A stretch of DNA of 64,000 nt from Thalassotalea nanhaiensis. GTDB lineage: Bacteria; Pseudomonadota; Gammaproteobacteria; Enterobacterales; Alteromonadaceae. Location: the NCBI RefSeq assembly GCF_031583575.1, contig NZ_CP134146.1, positions 682,001 through 746,000 of the forward strand, read 5' to 3'. Both the position numbers and the translations under genes were made by a program. Numbering within the stretch: the stretch's first letter is position 1; each line of letters opens with the position of its first letter. This document shows, one piece after another, positions 1 to 9,103 of this stretch. Below the pieces are notes generated by a model. That model saw only the letters and a list, made by a program, of their open reading frames with translations. It made no database searches and was not told where the DNA came from.

Positions 1-548
1 AATTGTTCTAACGGGTTAGTTACCGGTCGAAACGAGTTCTTTTTGTTGGTATGAAAGCCTTTGTTTTTAGCAAACACTTTTGGGTGTCTGTCGGCATCTA
101 AATAATCTGTCCATTCAAGGTTACTGTACTCTGGGCCGTGATGAATTTTACCTGAGCCATAAGTTAAGTAGCCATTGTCTTTTAAAAACCTTGGCAAGGT
201 TACGTATTTTTCATGTAACTGTTTATGAATATCGTGTTCATAAAATGGATACAAGCCCGAGTTATAAGGCTCTACTCCATAAAGCAGAGCATTACGACTT
301 GGCGAACAACCTGGGCTAACCGTTTGCGCATTCATAAAGGCAACGCCTTGATTAGCTAATTTATCCATATTAGGTGTCATTGCTTGAGGATGACCACCCA
401 TATAACCTACCCAGTCATTCATGTCATCAACGGCGATAAATACAATGTTAGGCTGCTTTGCACTATTTGTTTTTTCAGCAGCTGTACTTGGAGCCATAAA
501 ACCAATAAGGGTTATAAAAAGCGCTGCAATTTGAGTAATTTTATTCAC
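1..548 (-). CDS. Type I sulfatase, N-terminal part (cut by window edge)
   Basis: About 182 N-terminal residues of a secreted sulfatase; the rest lies beyond the left edge. I read a GTG start at 548-546, because the ATG one base upstream runs straight into TGA. A hydrophobic signal peptide (about residues 1-24) is followed by a metal-binding Asp pair (VDDMND, about 40-45) and the formylglycine motif C-S-P-S-R with Cys81 as the residue to be oxidised. It probably cleaves sulfate esters from an algal glycan in the periplasm. It is last of four leftward sulfatase genes, 46 bases behind the next one. The stretch with GGHPQ and SRNALL resembles the sulfatases at 39801-41480 and 41489-43132 more than its own operon partners. 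Substrate unknown. Confidence 0.88.
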   Translation of the reverse strand, partial: MNKITQIAALFITLIGFMAPSTAAEKTNSAKQPNIVFIAVDDMNDWVGYMGGHPQAMTPNMDKLANQGVAFMNAQTVSPGCSPSRNALLYGVEPYNSGLYPFYEHDIHKQLHEKYVTLPRFLKDNGYLTYGSGKIHHGPEYSNLEWTDYLDADRHPKVFAKNKGFHTNKKNSFRPVTNPLEQ

Positions 549-594
549 ATTATTCTCTTAGTATTTTTATGATACTTTTAGTTATTCCGTAAAT

Positions 595-2001
595 TTATTT
601 GGGTTGTGTAATTCGATATTGAGCATCGTAACTTTTAAGCTGCTCTTTTTTATATCTAGCGCCTTCCATATAAAGATGCTGTGGTGTTGATATATCCCAA
701 GTACCGAGCGTTTTTAACATTTTAACTACTCGTTCAGGGTGTTTTGCTGCAACATCGTTTAACTCGGCAACATCTTCTTTAACGTTATATAGTAGCGGTA
801 GGCGATCTGGTAAGCGGATAAGTTTCCAGTCACCATCGCGAATACTGGCACTTACGGTAAAGCGCCATTTCATTTGTTGATTAGGATTACCTGTGTTTTC
901 GCCAGTTAAATACGGGTAGACATTAACGCCGTCTATTTTATCTTTAGGTAATATTTCTCCACCAGCTAACGCAACAAATGTGGGGGTTAAATCCAGGGTA
1001 GTTATAGGGTGTTCATAACGAGAATTTGCTTTCAGACCGTTTGGCCAAGACATAATAAACGGTACGTGAATACCACCTTCTAGCAATATACCTTTTGAAC
1101 CTCGAAATGGTGCATTTACTGTTCTAGACTTTTTGCCAGTACCTGGACCACCGTTATCGCTTAGAAATACAATAACGGTGTTGTCGTAAACGTTGTTGGC
1201 TTTCAACTCGGCAACAATTTTACCAACGTTTTCATCTAAGCGATGTATCATCGCGGCGTAGATACGGCGGTTTTCATTTTTAATGTGTTTATAAAGATCG
1301 ATATCTTTTTGCGGTGCTTGTAGTGGCGCATGTGGGGCATTGAAAGATGCATATAAGAAAAACGGTTTGTTTTTATTACGCTTAATAAACGCAGCACTTT
1401 CATTACCAGTATCATCGGTAATATAGGTAATAGGATCGGGCGTTTTAAAATTACTTTCTAATGGCGATAGATAACCTTCACCATTTGGCTCTGAACGAAA
1501 GTAATCATGACCACCAACAGGGTAGGTCCAAACTTCATCAAAGCCTCGCTTAGGTGCTTTAAAATGAGCTTCGTCACCTAAATGCCATTTGCCAATCATG
1601 CCATTAACATAACCTTGTTTTGCTAATCTGTCGGCAATGGTTTTTTCTGTGATAGGTAAGCCAAAATACTCGCGATTATATTGTGGTCCGGGTTTTACAT
1701 TGTTGTTATCAAAACCAAAATTTACCTGATTACGACCTGTCATTAGGCCGGCACGAGATGGCCCACAAACAGGTGCTGAAACATAACCTTGCTCAAAAAT
1801 AACGCCGCTTTTAGCCAACGCATCAATGTGCGGGGTTTTAATTTCAGTGCTGCCCGTATAGCCAACATCACCATAGCCTAAATCATCAGCGAGTATAATG
1901 ATGAAGTTTGGTTTTTCATCTGCTGCAATGGCAGGTGACATTCCAATAACGACTGCAAAGAGGCTTAACGCAGCCCCTTTAATAAACTTATTTGAGATCA
2001 T
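595..2001 (-). CDS. Secreted type I sulfatase (C-G-P-S-R)
   Basis: A 468-residue sulfatase with a Sec signal peptide (about 1-27). Sulfatase landmarks are visible in order: ILADDLGYGD (Asp pair near 39-40), formylglycine motif with Cys79, GKWHLG, NAPHAPL and LSDNGG, the usual metal and sulfate-binding elements of family S1. Length is ordinary for the family. It follows the gene at 2011-3573 with a 9-base gap, so it is co-transcribed in the leftward four-sulfatase operon. By its C-G-P-S-R motif and SDNGG signature it belongs with the sulfatases at 3570-5033 and 21148-22593, though it is clearly more distant from them than they are from each other. Desulfation of galactan oligosaccharides in the periplasm is inferred from context; regiospecificity cannot be read. 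Confidence 0.93.
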   Translation of the reverse strand: MISNKFIKGAALSLFAVVIGMSPAIAADEKPNFIIILADDLGYGDVGYTGSTEIKTPHIDALAKSGVIFEQGYVSAPVCGPSRAGLMTGRNQVNFGFDNNNVKPGPQYNREYFGLPITEKTIADRLAKQGYVNGMIGKWHLGDEAHFKAPKRGFDEVWTYPVGGHDYFRSEPNGEGYLSPLESNFKTPDPITYITDDTGNESAAFIKRNKNKPFFLYASFNAPHAPLQAPQKDIDLYKHIKNENRRIYAAMIHRLDENVGKIVAELKANNVYDNTVIVFLSDNGGPGTGKKSRTVNAPFRGSKGILLEGGIHVPFIMSWPNGLKANSRYEHPITTLDLTPTFVALAGGEILPKDKIDGVNVYPYLTGENTGNPNQQMKWRFTVSASIRDGDWKLIRLPDRLPLLYNVKEDVAELNDVAAKHPERVVKMLKTLGTWDISTPQHLYMEGARYKKEQLKSYDAQYRITQPK

Positions 2002-2010
2002 AACTAACCT

Positions 2011-3573
2011 TTAATATTTGCCGTTTACGATTTCTTCTGTACGTGCATTCAATTGCTTCACCAGATCAGGGTTATCTTTTGCAATGTTATTGCTTTCACT
2101 TGGATCTGTGTTTAGATCATACAACTGATGATGAAATTCGTAGCCGCCGCGGATCAATTTTGTTTTGATAAAGCTTGGTTTCTTTTTGCTCTTTGGAATG
2201 AACTTATAGTTGTTATGGCGAAGGGCAACATTACCTAATGACTCTTCTAATAAATCAGTACGACCAGTTGCTGTTTTACCTAACCAAGTATCAAGTTGAT
2301 CTAGACTATCTACCGCTTCATTCTCGCTAACATCTACGCCGACTAATTTTGCTAAAGATTTGTAGACATCCATTTGTGAAACAAGCGCGTTATTTACTTG
2401 TGGCTTAATAGTACCTGGCCAATAAGCAATAGTTGGTACACGAGTACCACCTTCTAAGCGGCTGTATTTACCACCACTGTATGGGCCTGCAGGTTTATGA
2501 TCACCTAATAAGTCAACGGCGCTGTCCATATAACCGTCAAATAACACTGGGCCATTGTCACTGGTAAAGATAATTAAAGTATTTTCGGCAAGACCTAGTT
2601 TTTCAATTTCTTTAATCACTCGGCCTGTCATCCAATCCATTTGCGCAATCGCTTGTCCACGAACGCCCATTGTGCTTTTATCTTTAAATCTGTCGTTAGG
2701 CAATCTTGGTACATGAATGTCATGATAAGATTTAAATAAGAAAAATGGTTTTTCTTTATTGGCGTTGATAAATTCAATGGCTTTATCGGTAAATACGGTA
2801 GCAAAGTCTTCATCAACCCAATGTGCTGAAGTACCACCAGACATATGACCAATACGGCTTACACCATTTACAATGGTTTCATTGTGCTGTTTGTCTGCAA
2901 CATATCTTAATAGCTCTGGGTTTTCATAGCCGGTAGGCATATCACCAATTTTACCTTTGTAGCTCACCGAAATAGGATCATTTTTATCTAAATTAACAAT
3001 GTTATGGTTTTCAACATAAACCGTTGGTACACGATCACCAGTTGCCGGTAATAAAAAGCTGTAATCAAAACCAATTTCTAATGGTCCTGGTTTTATATCT
3101 GCATTCCAGTCTACGTTGCCATTACCTAAACCTAAGTGCCATTTACCTACAACACCAGTGGCGTAACCGGCTTTTTTCAGCATTGATGCTAATGTCGGTT
3201 TACCTGGCTGAATTAATGCAGGTGCGTCACCTTTTAATATTTTCGCTTTATTTCTAAAGCCGTGTTCGCCGGTTAACAAAGAATAACGAGAAGGAGTACA
3301 GGTTGCTGCAGAAGAGTGGCCATCGGTAAAACGAATGCCATTGTTGGCAATGCGATCAATTTCTGGAGTTTCAACGCCAACAGCGCCATAGCTGCCTAAG
3401 TCGCCGTAACCTAAATCATCGATATAAAAAATAACTACATTAGGTTGAGTTCTTTCAGCCGTTTTAGGCGCTATTTCTTGTTCAGTAGCTGTTTGTTCAA
3501 CAGCCGCTTGACCACAGCCAATTAGCATTGCTGATGCGATAATGCTGGTTATAAATTTGCTAGATTTTATCAT
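2011..3573 (-). CDS. Lipoprotein type I sulfatase (C-T-P-S-R)
   Basis: A 520-residue sulfatase. The N-terminus ends in a lipobox (L-I-G-C, Cys20), so it is probably a membrane-anchored lipoprotein, unlike its operon partners. It carries the Asp pair in YIDDLGYGD (about 52-53), the formylglycine motif C-T-P-S-R with Cys92, GKWHLG and TSDNGP. It is a general arylsulfatase-like S1 member. The start overlaps the stop of the upstream gene (3570-5033) by four bases, which implies translational coupling; the next gene follows after 9 bases. Anchoring suggests that it meets substrate at a membrane surface, whereas the unanchored enzymes work free in the periplasm; this is inference. Confidence 0.92.
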   Translation of the reverse strand: MIKSSKFITSIIASAMLIGCGQAAVEQTATEQEIAPKTAERTQPNVVIFYIDDLGYGDLGSYGAVGVETPEIDRIANNGIRFTDGHSSAATCTPSRYSLLTGEHGFRNKAKILKGDAPALIQPGKPTLASMLKKAGYATGVVGKWHLGLGNGNVDWNADIKPGPLEIGFDYSFLLPATGDRVPTVYVENHNIVNLDKNDPISVSYKGKIGDMPTGYENPELLRYVADKQHNETIVNGVSRIGHMSGGTSAHWVDEDFATVFTDKAIEFINANKEKPFFLFKSYHDIHVPRLPNDRFKDKSTMGVRGQAIAQMDWMTGRVIKEIEKLGLAENTLIIFTSDNGPVLFDGYMDSAVDLLGDHKPAGPYSGGKYSRLEGGTRVPTIAYWPGTIKPQVNNALVSQMDVYKSLAKLVGVDVSENEAVDSLDQLDTWLGKTATGRTDLLEESLGNVALRHNNYKFIPKSKKKPSFIKTKLIRGGYEFHHQLYDLNTDPSESNNIAKDNPDLVKQLNARTEEIVNGKY

Positions 3574-5033
3574 TTGTTTTTTGCCTTATTGTTCTTTCTA
3601 TTCTTTTTATTTTTGCCATTTTGTGGAGCCTTTAACCAGCTGTTAAGATCTGGGAATGCGGCGTCTTTTAAATCTTTTTGCCATACTTGGTAGTCTTCAT
3701 CTAATGAGTCATAACCGCTTTGTTCTTTAGGCAATAAATTATCCTGTTCAACGTGGTCTTTTTCCATATCGAATAAGTGTGATTCACTTGGGGTATTCAC
3801 AATTTTATCGTTTCCACGACGCATCGCATACGAATTAGACTTTACATGACGCCAAAACAGAACATCATGTGGTTCACCTTGATTTTGGCCTGTTAAAAAT
3901 GGAATTAAGTCGACTCCATCAAGTGGTTTATTTTTACTGGTATCAATATTTGCTTGTGCGGCAATGGTGGCCATAATATCTAACGAACTTACCGGCTTGT
4001 CATAGTCAACGCCAGCAGGAATAGTGTTTGGCCAGCGCACAGCAAATGGCACTCTTATACCACCTTCAAATAATAAGTTTTTGTGACCGCGCAACTCGCC
4101 GTTATCAGAGCCATTGGTTTTGGCGCCGCCATTATCTGAGAGAAATACAACCAGAGTATTTTCATCAATACCTTGCTCTTTTAACGTGGCAAGTACTCTG
4201 CCAACACCGTCATCTACAGCGGTTACCATTGCAGCATAGGTACGACGCTTTGTATTTTTAATGTGTTTATTACGATCGATATATTCTTGTGTAGCTTGCA
4301 CTGGTGCATGTGGTGCGTTGTATGCAAGGTATAAAAAGAATGGGTTATCTTTTTCACGTTTAATAAAATCAACCGCTTCATTTGATAGCTCGTCGGTAAG
4401 GTATTCGTCGATATCTTCACGAGTTTCATTTCTTAGTAAGCGGGTTTTATACCAGTCAAATTTATATTTAACGTCATCTAAGTCGTTTAGGGTTAGTTCT
4501 TCAGGGAAGTAGCGATGACCACCAGATAAAAACCCATAAAAGAAATCAAAGCCGCGTTTATTAGGACGTAAATCTGGATGAGTGCCCATATGCCACTTGC
4601 CAATTATGGCGCTTTTGTATCCCGCAGGCTCTAGCACTTCAGCAATGTTTTTTTCACTGGTAGGTATGCCATTTTGCGGCACACTTGGGTCCATGGTTGG
4701 GTTAAAGTTAAAACCGAATCTATCTTGGTACCGGCCAGTTAGTAAACCCGCACGAGATGGCCCACAAACAGAAAAAGTAACGTAACCATTGGTGAAGCGC
4801 GTACCTTCGTTGGCAATTTGATCAATATGAGGCGTTCTGATATCGGTGCTGCCATTAAAGCCTACATCGGCATAACCTTGATCGTCAGTTAAAATGACAA
4901 TTAAGTTTGGTTTTTGGACGCTTTGCTTTGTTGGTGCAGCACTAGTTGACTCACTTTCATGACTGTTTGCTGTAAAAGCAGTAAAGATGGTGGAAATGAA
5001 AAGAGCAATAGTTTTACTTTTTGCGACATTCAT
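3570..5033 (-). CDS. Secreted type I sulfatase (C-G-P-S-R), operon leader
   Basis: A 487-residue sulfatase with a signal peptide (about 1-24), DDQGYADVGFNGS, formylglycine motif with Cys90, GKWHMG, a conserved SGGHRYFPE stretch and LSDNGG. It ends in a very Lys/Asn-rich basic tail. It is strikingly similar along its length to the sulfatase at 21148-22593, including GRYQ-RFGF, NAPH and the loop around GGHRYFPE, so the two are recent paralogues. It is first in the leftward four-sulfatase operon and divergent from the clan GH-A gene at 5177. The 143-base divergent region carries the AT-rich dyad at 5054-5071. Substrate not determinable; desulfation of galactan fragments is the contextual guess. 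Confidence 0.93.
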   Translation of the reverse strand: MNVAKSKTIALFISTIFTAFTANSHESESTSAAPTKQSVQKPNLIVILTDDQGYADVGFNGSTDIRTPHIDQIANEGTRFTNGYVTFSVCGPSRAGLLTGRYQDRFGFNFNPTMDPSVPQNGIPTSEKNIAEVLEPAGYKSAIIGKWHMGTHPDLRPNKRGFDFFYGFLSGGHRYFPEELTLNDLDDVKYKFDWYKTRLLRNETREDIDEYLTDELSNEAVDFIKREKDNPFFLYLAYNAPHAPVQATQEYIDRNKHIKNTKRRTYAAMVTAVDDGVGRVLATLKEQGIDENTLVVFLSDNGGAKTNGSDNGELRGHKNLLFEGGIRVPFAVRWPNTIPAGVDYDKPVSSLDIMATIAAQANIDTSKNKPLDGVDLIPFLTGQNQGEPHDVLFWRHVKSNSYAMRRGNDKIVNTPSESHLFDMEKDHVEQDNLLPKEQSGYDSLDEDYQVWQKDLKDAAFPDLNSWLKAPQNGKNKKNRKNNKAKNK

Positions 5034-5053
5034 GATTTTATAGTAATCTTGTT

Positions 5054-5071
5054 TTATATTATAAATAATAC
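5054..5071 (-). promoter_or_regulatory. AT-rich dyad in divergent promoter region
   Basis: On the minus strand this reads GTATTATTTATAATATAA. The identical 18 bases occur on the plus strand at 46482-46499, in the other large divergent promoter region of the locus. The core is a dyad, TATTAT and ATAATA around two bases. It sits about 20 bases before the sulfatase start at 5033. It may be an operator or a shared promoter element; AT-rich sequence makes chance similarity possible. Confidence 0.35.
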
Positions 5072-5176
5072 ATTACCACTTTATATTATTAAGCTCAATA
5101 GAATTGATAGTGAGTAGAGTTAGATTTTTGTAAAGAGATTGTAAATGCTGCTTATTGAAAAATACCTGAGAAAACT

Positions 5177-6727
5177 ATGCTAAAAAAATCAAATACAGTT
5201 TTAATAGTACTCCTTAGTACACTTTTAGTTCTATCCGGTTGTGGTGGTAGTAGTTCAAAAAGTAGTGAAAAAGAGCCACAAACAAACCTACCTGCTCAAC
5301 CAGATACCGATACTTCTGACCCCACTGATACGGATAACTCAGATCAGAGCGATAATTCAGATACAGGCGACACTGATACTACACCTCCTGTTGGCGTCGA
5401 AATTACTATTGATGGCATGCAAATAAAGCATACCATTCATCCTATGATCCAAGGCCAAGGCCTAATTTACTCCCATGAAGCCGATCATATTTATGCTGAT
5501 GGCTCAATGGCACAACTTTATAAAGATGTTGGTGCAGGCTTTTTGCGTTACCCCGGCGGCACAGTGACGACCATGTATCACTGGAATGATTTAAACGGAC
5601 AAGGGTGGACGGATAGTTGGAACCCAAATTACAACCGAGATAACGATGCATTGCCTGAAAATTACATGGACTTAGATGAATACATGGCTCTTTGTCGGGC
5701 ATCTAATTGTGAGCCTATGCTAGGTATAAACATGAGTTCAGGCCGAAATTATGATCGAGACGAAGATGGTTTAAATGAAGCCATTGCCTTGCTGAAATAT
5801 TGCAAAGAGAAAAATTTTGAATTGAATTACCTTTACTTAGATAACGAGAATCATCATAAAAAATGGTCAGCAGAAGAATACGCTAACTTAATTAACTACT
5901 ACGTTCCAGCGTTAAGAGAGCATGCCCCCAATGCCAAGTTAATTGCTAATTGGACCAGAAGCTTTAGAAGTAATAGAGGCTCATTTAAAACCTTATTAGA
6001 TATTGCTGGTAACAATTTTGATTATATTGATGTGCACTATTATTGGAAATGGGGTGTTGCCAGTTGGGAGCTTTGGAAGGAAACCACGCCGATGGTTAAT
6101 AAAACCGAATGGTACGACGGTAGCAGCTATATTGAAGAAATTGCTTACTTCAAGAGTATGATGAGTGAACTCGGCAAACCCCATATCAAGTTGGCATCAA
6201 TGGAATGGAATATAGGTCCAGGCCCGCACAGTGAAGATCCTCAGCATACACCATTTAAAACAGCCTTAATGCAATCCGAAATGCAAATGCAATTTATGTT
6301 GTCGGGACTAGAAATTGGTGCAATGTGGTCAACCCAGTGGCCTGACGGAGGTGATGGTCAATTTAGGTTTTTAGTGGATTCGGGTGATAATTATCGTCCA
6401 ACGCCATCTGCAAAAGTGTTTGAATTATACAAGCATGCGTTAAATGGTGAGTTAGTGCAAAGTGAAACTGCCCATGAGCAAATAATGGTTACAACAGTAA
6501 TTCAAGATGATGAAGCCTTTGTCTATTTGCTTAATAAAAGTGACAGTAGTGAAGATATCTATATAAATTTGAATGGTTATAATATTCTATCAGCCGACCA
6601 AGCCGTAAGCTTTCAGCACCCTGGCGTTTTTGAATACAATGACGTATCCCAAAATAATGAATATATTCAAGCCAATTTATCAGCTGATACCTTAACCATG
6701 ATTAAATTGGTTATTGAACAACAATGA
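5177..6727 (+). CDS. Lipoprotein clan GH-A glycoside hydrolase of unclear family
   Basis: A 516-residue lipoprotein: lipobox LSGC near residue 22, then an Asp/Ser/Thr-rich linker (about 30-75), then a catalytic domain. The domain shows clan GH-A hallmarks: FLRYPGGT, a DNEN motif with likely acid/base Glu224, DVHYYWKWG, and SMEWN with likely nucleophile Glu343. A beta-sandwich-like C-terminal part follows. The fold resembles GH51/GH39/GH79-type retaining enzymes, but I cannot place the family. It is a close paralogue of the first 480 residues of the protein at 18747-20987, lacking that protein's binding modules. Its stop overlaps the esterase start at 6724 by four bases, so the two are coupled. 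A surface- or periplasm-anchored galactan hydrolase is inferred. Confidence 0.82.
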   Translation: MLKKSNTVLIVLLSTLLVLSGCGGSSSKSSEKEPQTNLPAQPDTDTSDPTDTDNSDQSDNSDTGDTDTTPPVGVEITIDGMQIKHTIHPMIQGQGLIYSHEADHIYADGSMAQLYKDVGAGFLRYPGGTVTTMYHWNDLNGQGWTDSWNPNYNRDNDALPENYMDLDEYMALCRASNCEPMLGINMSSGRNYDRDEDGLNEAIALLKYCKEKNFELNYLYLDNENHHKKWSAEEYANLINYYVPALREHAPNAKLIANWTRSFRSNRGSFKTLLDIAGNNFDYIDVHYYWKWGVASWELWKETTPMVNKTEWYDGSSYIEEIAYFKSMMSELGKPHIKLASMEWNIGPGPHSEDPQHTPFKTALMQSEMQMQFMLSGLEIGAMWSTQWPDGGDGQFRFLVDSGDNYRPTPSAKVFELYKHALNGELVQSETAHEQIMVTTVIQDDEAFVYLLNKSDSSEDIYINLNGYNILSADQAVSFQHPGVFEYNDVSQNNEYIQANLSADTLTMIKLVIEQQ

Positions 6728-7653
6728 AACGGCTAATACTGGTTTGCTTATATCCGTTGTTAGTTTGCTGCAACGTTTTAGCGCAGCAACCAAGCCCGCT
6801 TTGGCAAGAAGAAAATATACCAAATTATCAAAATAATTCGGCCAAAGAAGTGGTTGTAGAACGCGATATTATCTCCATTCAAAATGTACAATCAGCAACG
6901 ATTGAAGTGTATTTACCATCGAATAAAAACGCCAATTCAATGGCAGTGTTAATTCTCCCCGGTGGTGGTTATAACAGTGTGTCTTACGACTGGGAAGGCA
7001 CAGATTACGCTAAGTGGTTTAATAGTCAAGGTATTGCCGCCTTTGTGCTGAAATATCGCATGCCACAAGCTGAGTCAGTACTTACTTCACACAAGGCGCC
7101 AATTCAAGATGCACAACGAGCAATACGTTATATTAGACACAATGCGTTAAAGTTTAATGTGGATAAAAACAAAGTAGGGGTAATAGGGTCATCTGCTGGA
7201 GGGCATTTAGCTTCAACCTTAGCAACTCATTTTACTAGCAGTTATTATCAAGCTAAAGATGCAATAGATAATGAAAATGTTCGACCTGATTTTTTGATGC
7301 TGATTTACCCAATTGTTAGTATGAAAAATGGGGTTACTCATCAGGGCTCTAGAAATAAGCTTTTAGGTAAACAACCCTCCTTTGAGTTAATTCAACGGTT
7401 CTCAAATGAAACAAGAGTAACCGAAAATACACCACCAACATTTATCATTCACTCTGGCAATGATAAAGCTGTTCCTGTTGAAAACTCGATTAGAATGTAT
7501 CAAGCACTGGTTAAACATCAAGTGGAAGCAACCTTGCATGTTTTCCCTGACGGTGGTCATGGCTATGGATTAGGGCTTAGTAAAAGCGAAGCGCCTAATT
7601 GGACAGGCTTGGCATCGAAATGGTTACAATCTTTATCTGCCAACAACTTTTGA
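6724..7653 (+). CDS. Secreted alpha/beta-hydrolase, acetyl-esterase-like
   Basis: A 309-residue secreted protein (signal peptide about 1-20) of the alpha/beta-hydrolase fold, of the BD-FAE/acetylxylan-esterase-like type. Visible elements: oxyanion region LPGGGYN, nucleophile elbow G-S-S-A-G with Ser157, SGNDKAVP with likely Asp247, and GGHGYG with likely His279. The complete triad argues for an active enzyme. It overlaps the upstream glycoside hydrolase gene by four bases, so they are made together. Removal of acetyl or other ester groups that block the hydrolase is the natural inference. A peptidase or other carboxylesterase role cannot be excluded. It ends 21 bases before the convergent gene at 7675, with no clear terminator between. 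Confidence 0.85.
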   Translation: MKRLILVCLYPLLVCCNVLAQQPSPLWQEENIPNYQNNSAKEVVVERDIISIQNVQSATIEVYLPSNKNANSMAVLILPGGGYNSVSYDWEGTDYAKWFNSQGIAAFVLKYRMPQAESVLTSHKAPIQDAQRAIRYIRHNALKFNVDKNKVGVIGSSAGGHLASTLATHFTSSYYQAKDAIDNENVRPDFLMLIYPIVSMKNGVTHQGSRNKLLGKQPSFELIQRFSNETRVTENTPPTFIIHSGNDKAVPVENSIRMYQALVKHQVEATLHVFPDGGHGYGLGLSKSEAPNWTGLASKWLQSLSANNF

Positions 7654-7674
7654 TGATAAATAACGATTAGAATA

Positions 7675-9093
7675 TTATTTCTTAAGTTTTGCATCCATTA
7701 GTTTTCGCAATTCCTCAACCGATTGACTGCTGGCAGAATTAATTAGGTTCTGCCGCTCTAATACATCATTTTCAGTGTGATAAAGCTCTTCTGATATCAT
7801 CCGCTGGCTTTTTGTTTCTATCCATCGTGTATAGCGATAAACGTCTGTTCTAACTGTATATCCCATATGAGTAATTGGTTTGTTACCAGGCCAGGGGCGA
7901 CTAACTTGAGAGAACGCTGCTTTTTTATGCGCTGAAAACGGGTCTGAAAATAATTTGTTAAAGCTACTGCCGTCAAGATTTTTAGGGGATGGTAAATTAC
8001 AAATATCGGCAAGAGTTGGGTATATATCTATGTACTCTGTTATCGCATTTGTTTTAAATGGTTTTTGCCCAGGGATGCGAAAGATTAAAGGCACGCGAGT
8101 ATCAAGCTCTCGCACTGTCACTTTTGTCCAGTGATTGTTTTCTCCAAGGTGATAGCCATGATCTGACCAAAATACTATTACAGTGTTTTCATAAAGGCCA
8201 TTATCTTTCAATGCTTTAATTAATCGCCCGATGTTATCATCTACATAGCTCGTTGCCGCATAGTAGCCGTGACGAAGTCTTTGGGCGGTTTCTTCAGCAA
8301 AGTTCCCTTTATTGGGTAAGTCTGAAAAGCCTCTGATTTCTTTAAATTTGAACCAGTTAAGGTTATCTGCAGAGTCGGGTTTGGTTACTGGACCTAGTGA
8401 TTCTATATCTTCTCGTTGATAAAGATCCCAGAATTTCTTGGGGGCGTTGTAAGGGGAGTGTGGTTTCATAAAACCAACACCCAAAAAGAATGGTTTATTA
8501 GTATTTTTTAACCTTGTAATTGTTTGAACTGCATCGGAAGTAATTTTGTCATCAACATACTTATCGCCTGAATATGTTGCAGACTCTGCTGCAATACCTT
8601 TAGCTTTCCCTGATTTGAAACTGCTTTTTAACACATAATCATTAAAGTGCGGTTCTTGAGCTAAACGGGCGGGTACAGACCATGATTTTTCATCAGTTAT
8701 ATTAGCGTAGTTGTGATAAATTTTACCAATAGACTCAGTGTGATAACCATTGTTTTTGAAATGTTGTGGTAGGGTGACAATATCAGGTACGGTTGAACGA
8801 AAGTGGGTATTCAACTTGTACACTTTGATTGAGTCTGGTCGCATCCCGGTTAACATAGAAGCCCGAGATGCATTACAGCTGGTAAACTGAACATGAGCCT
8901 TGGTAAATACAACGCCTTGTGTTGCCAATGCGTCGATATTAGGGGTTATAGCGATATTGTCCCCATAAGCGCCCAAATTCATTCTTAAATCATCAGCACC
9001 AATAAATAAAACATTAAGCTTTTCTGTGGCTTGTTTATCGGTTGCTAATGAAGTGAATGAAATTATAAGCAAAGCTAATATTATGCGTTTCAT
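7675..9093 (-). CDS. Type I sulfatase, iduronate-2-sulfatase-like (C-N-A-S-R)
   Basis: I choose the ATG at 9093 rather than an upstream ATG at 9138: it gives a clean signal peptide (MKRIILALLIISF) and a 10-base gap to the preceding gene, while the longer reading puts 15 charged residues in front and overlaps that gene by 35 bases. The 472-residue protein has GADDLRMNLGAYG, formylglycine motif C-N-A-S-R with Cys73, GKIYH, and WSDHGYHLGE near the C-terminal metal site. These are marks of the iduronate-2-sulfatase-like branch (S1_7-type). Closest in the window is 27902-29350. It is second in a leftward pair behind the Sel1-repeat gene; substrate uncertain. Confidence 0.9.
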   Translation of the reverse strand: MKRIILALLIISFTSLATDKQATEKLNVLFIGADDLRMNLGAYGDNIAITPNIDALATQGVVFTKAHVQFTSCNASRASMLTGMRPDSIKVYKLNTHFRSTVPDIVTLPQHFKNNGYHTESIGKIYHNYANITDEKSWSVPARLAQEPHFNDYVLKSSFKSGKAKGIAAESATYSGDKYVDDKITSDAVQTITRLKNTNKPFFLGVGFMKPHSPYNAPKKFWDLYQREDIESLGPVTKPDSADNLNWFKFKEIRGFSDLPNKGNFAEETAQRLRHGYYAATSYVDDNIGRLIKALKDNGLYENTVIVFWSDHGYHLGENNHWTKVTVRELDTRVPLIFRIPGQKPFKTNAITEYIDIYPTLADICNLPSPKNLDGSSFNKLFSDPFSAHKKAAFSQVSRPWPGNKPITHMGYTVRTDVYRYTRWIETKSQRMISEELYHTENDVLERQNLINSASSQSVEELRKLMDAKLKK

Positions 9094-9103
9094 TATCAGT
9101 TTT

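Noticed and set aside
80-572. Two short rightward frames near the left edge
   Set aside because: They are antisense to the partial sulfatase read from the GTG at 548, which has clear family motifs.
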